NCBI GenBank assembly: GCA_047638815.1
Contig: JBLIMR010000017.1
Coordinates: 1-49,387, forward strand
Reading direction: 5' to 3'
Origin: JAJRRH01 sp047638815
GTDB taxonomy: Bacteria; Bacteroidota; Bacteroidia; Flavobacteriales_D; JABDKJ01
Length of the DNA: 49,387 nucleotides
Positions 42,381 through 49,387 of this stretch are shown in pieces; position 1 is the first letter of the stretch; each line of letters starts with the position of its first letter. The position numbers were made by a program, and so were the translations under genes. The notes below the pieces were generated by a model. The model worked only from the letters and a program-made list of their open reading frames with translations, made no database searches and had not been told where the DNA came from.

Positions 42381-44843
42381 ATGAAGAAGATATTATTTAA
42401 TCATATTAGCTTAAATGAGATTGCAGATGGTGATGCGGAATTCATTCCGTTGATAACGCCAGAGGATGAAGAAGAATTCAATAAGGAGGAGACTCCACCT
42501 GAGTTAGCGATTCTTCCATTAAAGAATACGGTGTTATTCCCTGGTGTTGTTATTCCAATTACCTTGGGAAGAGATCAATCAATAAAGCTTATAGAGGATG
42601 CCAAAAAAAACAAGTCTAATATAGGTGTTGTTGCTCAAAGGAAAGAGGATGTTGAAAATCCAACGGCTGAAGACTTGTATGAAATAGGTACCATCGCAAG
42701 AGTCATGCGAACTTTGAAAATGCCTGATGGAAGTACAACGGCCATCATCCAAGGTACAAAGCGCTTCGTTCGACTGGATATGGTTCAGGATAAGCCTTAT
42801 TTCAAGGCGAAAGTAAAAGAGTTCAAAGAGCAGAAACCTGAGAACACCAAGGAATTCAAGGCATTAATTTCCTCGATCAAAGATCTTGCTTTGGAGATCA
42901 TACAATTGTCTCCAAATATTCCTAGTGAGGCGGGATTTGCTTTGAAAAATATTACTAGTCAGTCTTTCTTGGTGAACTTTATTTCTTCTAACATGAATAG
43001 TTCACTTGCGGAAAAACAATTGATGCTTGAAGAGGCTGATTTGACTAAAAGAGCCGAAAAGGCACTTTCTCTTTTGAACAAGGAGCATCAGATGTTAGAG
43101 CTAAAAAATGACATTCAGTCTAAAGTCAGATTGGATCTTGACAAGCAGCAAAGAGATTATTTTCTGAATCAGCAGTTAAAAACGATTCAGGATGAACTAG
43201 GAGGGAATCCTCATGACGAACAAGTGAAGCAAATGCGAAAGCGTTTGAAGGGAAAAAAATGGAATGATGTAACGGCTAAAGCTTTTGAGAAAGAACTTAG
43301 TAAGTTAGAAAGAATTAATCCTGCTGGTGCGGAGTATTCTGTTCAGCTTAATTACTGTGAGCTTCTTCTCGACTTACCTTGGGATGAAACAACCAAGGAC
43401 AAGTTAGACATGAAACGTGCCCAAAAAATCCTAGATCGGGATCATTATGGCATGGAAAAGGTAAAGGAGAGAATCATAGAGTACCTTGCAGTACTCAAGT
43501 TGAAAAACGATATGAAGGCTCCTATTCTTTGCTTGTACGGCCCTCCAGGTGTTGGAAAGACTTCTTTAGGGAAATCAATCGCTGAAGCAATAGGTAGAAA
43601 ATATGTGCGTATGTCAGTTGGTGGTCTTCGTGACGAAGCGGAAATTCGTGGACATAGAAGAACATACATAGGTGCGATGCCGGGACGGGTTATTCAGAAT
43701 ATTAAAAAAGCTGGTACAAGTAATCCTCTTTTCGTACTCGATGAGATTGATAAAATCGGGAATCACTTTCAAGGTGACCCATCCTCTGCCCTGCTCGAAG
43801 TTTTAGATCCAGAGCAAAATAATACGTTCAACGATAACTATGTTGAATTGGATTATGACCTTTCAAAGGTTATGTTCGTTGCAACAGCAAACTCTCTAGG
43901 AAGCATTCAACCCGCATTACGTGACAGGATGGAAATAATAGAGGTGAGTGGCTATACCGTTGAGGAGAAAATACAAATCGCTAAGAAGCATCTTATTCCA
44001 AAACAACTGGAGAACAACGGTGTGAAAGCGGAACAGGTAAAAATAAATAGAGAAGTAATTGAAAAGTTGATCACTGCTTATAGTCGTGAATCTGGGGTTA
44101 GAACTTTAGAGAAAAGAATTTCAAAACTCGTCCGAAATAGAGCCATGCAGATTGCCCTTGAAGAGAAGTATGAAGTGGAATACCAAGTTGCTGATCTAAA
44201 TAAAATTTTAGGCCCCTCTCACGAAAGAGACAAATATGAAGATAACTCTGTCGCTGGTGTCGTTACGGGATTAGCCTGGACACCAGTTGGTGGTGATGTA
44301 CTTTTCATAGAAACTAGTTTGAGTAAAGGGAAAGGCAAATTGACCTTAACTGGAAATCTCGGTGATGTGATGAAGGAGTCGGCTGTTTTGGCTTTGGAAT
44401 ATTTGAAGGCAAATGCAGATTACTTGAAAATTGATGAGAAGGTTTTTAATGAATGGAATATACATATCCATGTGCCGGCAGGAGCTACTCCAAAAGATGG
44501 ACCTTCCGCTGGTATAACAATGCTTACGGCATTAGCATCCGCATTCACTCAAAGAAAAGTTAAAAAATATCTGGCCATGACAGGTGAGATAACTTTGAGA
44601 GGGAAAGTGTTGCCCGTAGGTGGAATAAAGGAAAAGATTCTTGCTGCGAAAAGAGCAGGAATCAAGGAAATAATACTTTGCCAGAAGAATCAAAAAGATA
44701 TTGAGGACATTAATCCAATGTACTTGAAAGGTTTAACATTTCACTACGTCAAAGAAATGATAGATGTAGTTGATATTGCCTTACTGGAAGAGAAGGTTAA
44801 GAAGCCAATTAATTTTATTTTGGAGAAACCTACTTTGAATTAA
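42381..44843 (+). CDS. lon: ATP-dependent protease Lon
   Basis: Protein of 820 residues. An acidic N-terminal extension (about 1-40) of the kind usual in Bacteroidota precedes the substrate-binding LON domain (LAILPLKNTVLFPGVVIPIT). A coiled helical region carries RDYFLNQQLKTIQDELGG. The AAA+ module follows with Walker A GPPGVGKTSLGKS near 387 and Walker B NPLFVLDEIDKIG. The C-terminal proteolytic domain has the catalytic serine S709 in PKDGPSAGITM and the partner lysine K752 in GGIKEKILAAK, 43 residues apart as in E. coli Lon. It removes misfolded and regulatory proteins. Probably monocistronic, with a strong terminator downstream. Confidence 0.97.
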   Translation: MKKILFNHISLNEIADGDAEFIPLITPEDEEEFNKEETPPELAILPLKNTVLFPGVVIPITLGRDQSIKLIEDAKKNKSNIGVVAQRKEDVENPTAEDLYEIGTIARVMRTLKMPDGSTTAIIQGTKRFVRLDMVQDKPYFKAKVKEFKEQKPENTKEFKALISSIKDLALEIIQLSPNIPSEAGFALKNITSQSFLVNFISSNMNSSLAEKQLMLEEADLTKRAEKALSLLNKEHQMLELKNDIQSKVRLDLDKQQRDYFLNQQLKTIQDELGGNPHDEQVKQMRKRLKGKKWNDVTAKAFEKELSKLERINPAGAEYSVQLNYCELLLDLPWDETTKDKLDMKRAQKILDRDHYGMEKVKERIIEYLAVLKLKNDMKAPILCLYGPPGVGKTSLGKSIAEAIGRKYVRMSVGGLRDEAEIRGHRRTYIGAMPGRVIQNIKKAGTSNPLFVLDEIDKIGNHFQGDPSSALLEVLDPEQNNTFNDNYVELDYDLSKVMFVATANSLGSIQPALRDRMEIIEVSGYTVEEKIQIAKKHLIPKQLENNGVKAEQVKINREVIEKLITAYSRESGVRTLEKRISKLVRNRAMQIALEEKYEVEYQVADLNKILGPSHERDKYEDNSVAGVVTGLAWTPVGGDVLFIETSLSKGKGKLTLTGNLGDVMKESAVLALEYLKANADYLKIDEKVFNEWNIHIHVPAGATPKDGPSAGITMLTALASAFTQRKVKKYLAMTGEITLRGKVLPVGGIKEKILAAKRAGIKEIILCQKNQKDIEDINPMYLKGLTFHYVKEMIDVVDIALLEEKVKKPINFILEKPTLN

Positions 44844-44864
44844 GGAATCAAACTAATTAAAAAA

Positions 44865-44900
44865 AATAAGGCCCCTGGATAAATATCCAAGGGCCTTATT
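44865..44900. terminator. Bidirectional rho-independent terminator
   Basis: AATAAGGCCCCTGGAT-AAAT-ATCCAAGGGCCTTATT, one mismatch, with an A-tract before and T-rich bases after. Shared by lon (plus) and the lipoprotein gene (minus). Confidence 0.9.
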
Positions 44901-44905
44901 TGTTA

Positions 44906-45751
44906 TTAGTTTAATATTATCTCGATCACTTCACCATCATCGGTAGTGAAGGTTGCAATATTATCACAATCTCCATCACCGTAATCCATTACACCCATAG
45001 TATTTGGACGTTCAACATCAATCGAACCACTCACAAAATAGGTGCAGATTACTTGTCTTCGAAGGGGTGTAAGAACTTCATAGTTTCGGCTGTTCCCGTT
45101 GATGAAGGTTGAGTTCCAGTTTCCGGTTATTTCGAATACGTTGTCACTATATATTCCACTACCAAAGCCTTCAACCCATTCCTTAACTTTCGTGCCCGAT
45201 CTGTTTCCTGTCAATCCATTGGGCCAAATAATTGTTAACTCTGTCGTATGTGTGAATTGAGGATTCCCATTGTCGTTTGATAGTTCCTTAAGTATCGTTT
45301 TCATACCTACTAGATTTTTATCATTAAAGAAAAACTCCTCCAATATCTTTGTAATTAGCACCTCCTGTTCTCCTGGATTCCTATCATAAGACAAAATTAT
45401 TTTGCCTTTTAAGATATTTCCATTCACCTCACATCCTTCGGTACCAAAATCTATTGTAATCTCTCTGTGGTTTTGTGTGAAAACAATGGTAACTGTAACA
45501 CAATCGGGTAAGGAGCTAAAGTCAACGTCAGAGCCATTGTCTTCTCCAAATTGTTGTTTCTCAAACACATCCAATGCTATATCATCCATAGCTTCTGTCG
45601 CTTTATCCACTTCCGAAGATTTTTTAATCTCGGTCGTATCAGTGCTCTGAACATCAGCAACTACGTCCTCATCCTTAGTACATGATGAGAACATCATTAA
45701 AATAGCTAAAGCAGTTAATATCAGTTTGAACTTTTTATTTAGACTTTTCAT
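44906..45751 (-). CDS. Exported lipoprotein of unknown function
   Basis: Protein of 281 residues from the ATG at 45751 (MKSLNKKFKLILTALAILMM), with lipobox FSSC, cysteine at about residue 24; starts further upstream would put extra residues before the signal. After an acidic Asp/Thr/Ser segment, residues about 80-281 look like repeated beta-strands: CVTVTIVFTQNHREITIDFG, TEGCEVNGNILKGKIILSYD, VLITKILEEFFFNDKNLVGM, FTHTTELTIIWPNGLTGN, VICTYFVSGSIDVERPNTMG. The pattern is a surface lipoprotein beta-barrel or sandwich; no family recognised. Divergent from the methyltransferase gene. Confidence 0.78.
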   Translation of the reverse strand: MKSLNKKFKLILTALAILMMFSSCTKDEDVVADVQSTDTTEIKKSSEVDKATEAMDDIALDVFEKQQFGEDNGSDVDFSSLPDCVTVTIVFTQNHREITIDFGTEGCEVNGNILKGKIILSYDRNPGEQEVLITKILEEFFFNDKNLVGMKTILKELSNDNGNPQFTHTTELTIIWPNGLTGNRSGTKVKEWVEGFGSGIYSDNVFEITGNWNSTFINGNSRNYEVLTPLRRQVICTYFVSGSIDVERPNTMGVMDYGDGDCDNIATFTTDDGEVIEIILN

Positions 45752-45824
45752 AATTATTTGTTTTTTTGTTGATTTTGATTCTTTGACCTTCATTTTTAGC
45801 AAAGGTTTAATCGAGTCATTTAAT

Positions 45825-45832
45825 TATCTTCG
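45825..45832 (+). promoter_or_regulatory. -7-like box TATCTTCG for the RlmL-type gene
   Basis: TATCTTCG followed by C, about 41 bases before the chosen ATG at 45873; supports the shorter start. Confidence 0.45.
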
Positions 45833-45872
45833 CGAATTATTACTTTCAAATCAACTCCTTAAGAATACTCCT

Positions 45873-47087
45873 ATGAAGATGACCGCAAAAACCCTCAAGG
45901 GTTTAGAAGAAATAGTTGCTGAAGAACTTAAAGAGATTGGAGCGTCAAATATTGAGATTCTTAAACGTGCGGTTTCGTTCGAAGGAGATAAATCCATCTT
46001 ATACAAAGCTAACTTACATTTGAGGTGTGCGATTGCAGTCTTAACCCCTATATATGAGTTTAAGGCCAAGGATGAATTTCAGTTGTATGATAAAATGAAG
46101 GAGTTTGATTGGTCTCAACACCTTTCGAACGACACTACATTTTCTTTCAACTCTTCTGTACATTCTGAGTATTTCGATCACTCCATGTATGTGAGTTTGA
46201 AATGTAAAGATGCTATTGTAGATCAATTCAGAGCGAAAACAGGGGAACGACCATCGATTGACAGAGACAATCCCGATATTGCCTTTAACATACATCTTAC
46301 ACAAGATCAGGTCAGGATCTCACTTGACAGTTCAGGAAAATCATTAAACAAAAGAGGATATAGAAACAAAAGTTTCGATGCCCCACTTAATGAATGCCTC
46401 GCTGCAGGAATGATAAAATTGACTGGCTGGCATGGTGAGAAGAGTTTCGTAGATCCAATGTGTGGTAGTGGAACATTGTTAATTGAAGCAGCGTTGATTG
46501 CCACCAAAACGGCACCTGGTTTATTGAGAGCTAAACCTGATGGTTATGGTTTTGCATTTCAAAAATGGAAAGACTATGACCAAGAGTTGTTTGACAAATT
46601 GGTTGAAGAAGCCATGAATAATGTCGTAAGAAGTGAAATAGAAATATTGGGTTTCGATGCTGACATCTATGCCATTGATCTATCAAAAATGTCCTCCATT
46701 GATATGGGCTTTAACTTCTTGATAAAAATCGAAAAGAAAGGTTTTGCTGAAATGGAATGCAACCAGTTAAAGGATTACATCATCGTAATGAATCCTCCTT
46801 ACAACGAGAGATTAGAGCTGGAACAAGTAGAGAAATTCTATGGGATGATTGGCAGCACACTCAAGCATAAACACATGGGTGCCCAAGCTTGGATTATTAC
46901 CTCAAATATCGATGGTATGAAAAGCATCGGACTCAAGACCAGTCGAAGATTTCATCTAATGAACGGTTCCCTTGAGTGTAAATTTCATGGTTACGATTTA
47001 TACGATGGAAGCAAGAAAGCCAAGAAACAGAAGAAAGTAGTCAAGAAGCACAGGGTTAAGAGTGATGGGAGTATTGAGAGTGCGTGA
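45873..47087 (+). CDS. THUMP-domain RNA methyltransferase, RlmL-type
   Basis: Protein of 404 residues. Start at the ATG 45873 (MKMTAKTLKGLEEIVAEELK); a reading from 45726 would run into the divergent promoter region. Residues about 1-150 hold a ferredoxin-like and THUMP RNA-binding region (IGASNIEILKRAVSFEGD). About 160-380 form the SAM methyltransferase: motif I VDPMCGSGTLLIEAALIA, then the catalytic IVMNPPYNERLELEQ, whose NPPY marks an N-methyltransferase. This suits 23S rRNA guanine-N2 (G2445) methylation; the second, RlmK-like, half of E. coli RlmL is absent, as in most bacteria outside the enterics. The C-terminal tail is Lys-rich. Confidence 0.9.
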   Translation: MKMTAKTLKGLEEIVAEELKEIGASNIEILKRAVSFEGDKSILYKANLHLRCAIAVLTPIYEFKAKDEFQLYDKMKEFDWSQHLSNDTTFSFNSSVHSEYFDHSMYVSLKCKDAIVDQFRAKTGERPSIDRDNPDIAFNIHLTQDQVRISLDSSGKSLNKRGYRNKSFDAPLNECLAAGMIKLTGWHGEKSFVDPMCGSGTLLIEAALIATKTAPGLLRAKPDGYGFAFQKWKDYDQELFDKLVEEAMNNVVRSEIEILGFDADIYAIDLSKMSSIDMGFNFLIKIEKKGFAEMECNQLKDYIIVMNPPYNERLELEQVEKFYGMIGSTLKHKHMGAQAWIITSNIDGMKSIGLKTSRRFHLMNGSLECKFHGYDLYDGSKKAKKQKKVVKKHRVKSDGSIESA

Positions 47088-47208
47088 TGAATTTTTGATT
47101 GGAGATTTAAAAATGGGAATTTAGAATAGAGAATAAAGATTTTTGATTTTCTATGTGTCTTTAATGGGTTTACCGGTTATCATTTTCCATTGTCAATTAC
47201 CAAATAAC

Positions 47209-47216
47209 TATTTTCG
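47209..47216 (+). promoter_or_regulatory. -7-like box TATTTTCG for the small membrane protein
   Basis: TATTTTCG followed by C, with TTG at 47190-47192 (16 bases before), 28 bases ahead of the ATG. Confidence 0.4.
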
Positions 47217-47243
47217 CATCACATTTAAAGGATTTAACGATTT

Positions 47244-47549
47244 ATGAAATTCTGGAACAAACTTAAGATCAAGTGGAACATTGAAACAGATAAAAGGATG
47301 GCCTGGATATTTGTCATTTTTGCAATTACAGGAAGTACTACTGTTATTGTAAGAAAGTATCTATATGGACTATTGGGTATTAATATTGAAAATGCATTTT
47401 TGTCTGGTGTGGTAAAAATTGTTGCCATTTACATCGTGTATCAAATATTACTTTTTGTTGTAGGGACTCTTATGGGAGAAGGTAAATTTGTTCGATGGTT
47501 TTTAACTAAAATGAATAGCCGGTTTATTGGGAAGAAGGTGACCAAGTAA
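47244..47549 (+). CDS. Small two-span membrane protein, unknown function
   Basis: Protein of 101 residues. A basic start (KFWNKLKIKWNIETDKR) precedes two spans, about 20-38 (WIFVIFAITGSTTVIV) and 58-78 (VVKIVAIYIVYQILLFVVG), and a basic C-terminus (FLTKMNSRFIGKKVTK). The opening resembles a Bacteroidota family listed as DUF6787, from memory and unverified. No partner is evident; it stands alone after the methyltransferase. Confidence 0.75.
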   Translation: MKFWNKLKIKWNIETDKRMAWIFVIFAITGSTTVIVRKYLYGLLGINIENAFLSGVVKIVAIYIVYQILLFVVGTLMGEGKFVRWFLTKMNSRFIGKKVTK

Positions 47550-47620
47550 ATAAACATTCAATCTTTTATCCACTGCAATTTCATACTTACTTAAAGATAT
47601 TGTTTACTTTTTGATTAGAC

Positions 47621-48842
47621 CTAATGCATTAAAGGTAATTCAAGTAGAAGAAGATTATTCAACGTGCGATCAAAGGCCACAAAATCATCCCATTTTTCCT
47701 TCTTCACGAATCCCTTCTTCACAGTAACATTTACTTCAATGATAATTTGTTCACCTGCTAATTTACTCGAAGATTTTATATCTCCAAACTCATTGGAAAA
47801 ATCCAAATTCATTAGGTCATTAGAAAGTATTTTAAGATTCTCTCCTGCCTGAATCTTGAGTTCCGTAGATGCACTGTATGCACTACATACATGGGCATCA
47901 TATATGCGCTCTTGCCCTAGCTTTAAATCGTTCAACCAATTATCAAATTCCTCTATATCAACCAATCGCCATAGTGGAACATTCCCCTGCATAGAAACAA
48001 AGGCCTCCCTTGCCTGACATTCGGAATTATTTCCACATTACCTGAATAGTAGTCTATGACACCTCCTATCCAGTCTGAATTAAAAATTTCGATTGACTCT
48101 CTATTAAAGATGCGTTCATCTAGTGATTCACTTGCTCTTGATTGTAACGCACTATCTGATTTATTAACGAAACATGCATTATATGTAACATTTGGATGTC
48201 CCTTAAATTTTCTTTTAACGATCATGTCATATATGAGAGAATCATTTTCAAGTTCGTAGTATAAAAAACCGATATAAGAATCATAAGTAGCGACCCGAGT
48301 GTGTCTTCCAAGCCCAACACTAATTTCCCTGGCTTTCAAAAGATAATCCAATACAATGTCCTTATCCGGCCCCTATCATAATATGTATACATGCAATAAT
48401 AGTTCTCCAATCTGGAGAACGAATCACTTAAACTTTCATTTGCCATTAACTCATCCAAATGAACCTTCATGGAATCATACTGATAAACTGTTTGATAAAC
48501 CATTACAAGTCTACTCCTTGCTTTGTAAGAAGCAACCGGATCTCCCTTGCTCAATTCCATTGACCTTTTATAGTCAACTTTTGCTTTATTATAATCGTCA
48601 AGATTATAGTAAGCATTCCCCCTTACCAAATACCCATTCGCCTGCACTTTCAAAGACATTTGCTCAATTCCTAGTATGTGTTCATTAACCACAACTATGG
48701 CTGAATCGTAAAACTCTTGTTCCATTAGGGCGCTAATTTTCTTTCCAATATCAGAGGTCCCTGATGAGAATGCTTTGAAAGTGAAAATTGAAAAACAGAA
48801 GAGTACGAACGCTATTCGTATCATCGAATTGTACTTTGCCAT
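47621..48842 (-). pseudogene. Exported TPR protein gene broken by two -1 frame breaks
   Basis: Three consecutive minus-strand reading frames join into one protein of about 407 residues. The first (48842 to about 48370) has a signal peptide (IRIAFVLFCFSIFTFKAFSS) and TPR-like helices (YLVRGNAYYNLDDYNKAKVD). It continues in the next frame as PDKDIVLDYLLKAREISVGL, and then, in the third frame, as REAFVSMQGNVPLWRLVDIE, ending at 47621. Each break lies in a G run of the coding strand (GGGG near 48370, GGG near 48009) and each is corrected by one extra base. Either the gene is decayed or the assembly has homopolymer errors. The intact family is unknown to me. Confidence 0.7.
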
Positions 48843-48863
48843 AGTATTTCTTTGCTTGTATGG

Positions 48864-48871
48864 CGAATATA
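48864..48871 (-). promoter_or_regulatory. -7-like box for the TPR gene
   Basis: Reads TATATTCG on the minus strand, TTCG variant, followed by C, 22 bases before the ATG. Confidence 0.4.
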
Positions 48872-48987
48872 AGAATTGTTAGAGATTATCTCTATTGACT
48901 ATATTGACCCAAATTCACTCTAGGTGGTTTTTGACGTTAAGTAATTGTATTTAGCGCGGTTTGGACGATTCGTTATCATAATGCCGG

Positions 48988-49064
48988 CCCTTCGAGTGCC
49001 TCAGGGACCTATATTTCTAGTACCAAAAGTGAAGGGGCATCGAGTGCCTTAGGGTTCTACATTT
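48988..49064. repeat. REP-like imperfect direct repeat pair
   Basis: Copy 1 (48992-49016) and copy 2 (49040-49064) share 21 of 25 bases, core TCGAGTGCC(T)(C/T)AGGG, 48 bases apart. Copy 1 can fold: CCCT-TC-GAG-TGC-CTC-AGGG (48988-49006), a 7-pair stem with a bulge; in copy 2 the left arm has decayed. Confidence 0.55.
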
Positions 49065-49205
49065 GATAACGAAAAAGAAGAACAAAAACGGTCAACCTTA
49101 TTTAGGGATGTACAGAAAGGCTTCGCCCCGCTTTCACGAGAATCAGATTTCATTATCAATTTAGTGCAGTGAAACGGAACGACTCAATTTTTAATTCCAC
49201 AAATA

Positions 49206-49387
49206 TTAATTACAAAATAATCCAAAGTTCCCTAAGAATATTCCGAAGTCTTGTCCATCAGTCTCACCATCATCATTAAGATCTGTTGGGCATCCAGTAC
49301 AGGAAAGGTTAAAATTTCCTAAGAAAATGGCAAAATCATCTCCATTGGTTATACCGTCTATATTAAAATCTGTAGGGCAAGAGGATA
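49206..49387 (-). CDS. C-terminus of a secreted protein with two dockerin-like calcium loops (truncated by window edge)
   Basis: Last 60 residues of a larger protein whose start lies beyond 49387. Two near-identical units of 27 residues are seen: CPTDFNIDGITNGDDFAIFL and CPTDLNDDGETDGQDFGIFL, each followed by GNF. The DxNxDGxxxxxD spacing is that of a calcium-binding dockerin/EF-hand loop. Such repeats end surface or secreted proteins of Bacteroidota. The stop is at 49206-49208, after GLFCN. Confidence 0.75.
   Translation of the reverse strand, partial: SSCPTDFNIDGITNGDDFAIFLGNFNLSCTGCPTDLNDDGETDGQDFGIFLGNFGLFCN

Larger units (their letters stand above)
48843..49205. other. Intergenic region with repeat pair
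   Basis: 363 bases without a supported gene. It holds a -7-like box for the TPR gene (48864-48871, minus) and two REP-like repeat copies at 48992 and 49040. Nothing else recognisable. Confidence 0.5.

Noticed and set aside
45726..45872. Longer N-terminus (49 residues) for the RlmL-type gene
   Set aside because: Overlaps the divergent lipoprotein gene and lies upstream of the -7-like box; MKMTAKTLKGLEEI is the family-like start.
1..49387. tRNA/rRNA genes, CRISPR arrays, insertion sequences, prophage genes
   Set aside because: No cloverleaf-type sequence, regular spaced repeats, transposase or phage structural gene was seen on either strand by reading; a covariance search was not possible.

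Overview
The window looks like chromosome from a member of the Bacteroidota, most likely a Saprospiria- or Flavobacteriia-like gliding or adhesive marine lineage. Supporting signs are the low GC content, Bacteroidota-type -7 promoter boxes (TAnnTTTG), and three kinds of type IX secretion (T9SS) cargo signal: a CHU_C / type B domain, a type A sorting domain, and SprB- and PKD-rich adhesins. DUF1573, a DUF1015 gene behind serA, a short Lon-type protease operon and type B ribosomal protein L31 also fit. I see no tRNA, rRNA, insertion sequence, prophage or CRISPR array. The content is mostly housekeeping mixed with lineage-typical secreted proteins.

Layout. 1-452: N-terminal half of malate dehydrogenase (minus). 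773-5349: ECF sigma factor, an overlapping membrane protein that pairs an anti-sigma-like N-terminus with a periplasmic gliding-associated C-terminal domain, and a 1042-residue CUB/PKD/SprB-type surface protein; a bidirectional terminator closes the unit. 5429-6031: DUF937 protein. 6124-9755 (minus): two arginine-deiminase-superfamily hydrolases overlapping each other and followed by argS. 9916-14734: a lipoprotein, then ftsK-lolA, then DUF1573. 14952-17460: class I aminotransferase and L-2-hydroxyglutarate oxidase, convergent with an unknown gene. 18164-19522: purB. 19760-22257: EI24/CysZ-like membrane protein translationally coupled to a TPR-PD40 protein that resembles PorE without its OmpA domain. 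22413-25664: two exported unknowns flanking a LuxC-like acyl-CoA reductase.

25702-32070 (minus) is a 2122-residue secreted PKD protein with a type A sorting signal and an internal tandem duplication. 32380-36297 is a compact serine/PLP operon: serC, serA, DUF1015, yggS. 36451-38933 holds two tandem OmpA-family paralogues of equal length. 38944-40374 is an MFS/UMF1-type transporter, followed by L31 type B, a GlmU-like left-handed beta-helix protein, lon, an exported lipoprotein, an RlmL-type methyltransferase and a small membrane protein. 47621-48842 is a TPR gene split by two single-base frame breaks, both in G runs. The right edge contains a REP-like repeat pair and the C-terminus of a protein with two dockerin-like calcium loops.

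The most interesting points are the sigma / anti-sigma-CHU_C / adhesin unit, which suggests T9SS-linked envelope sensing; the DUF1015 protein with a ParB/SerK-like DGHHR motif in a serine operon lacking serB; two overlapping, mutually exclusive hairpins ahead of the first OmpA gene; several clean inverted repeats at promoters; and a recurring TAnnTTCGC variant of the -7 box. Functions are assigned from sequence motifs and recollection of families only; no database search was possible.
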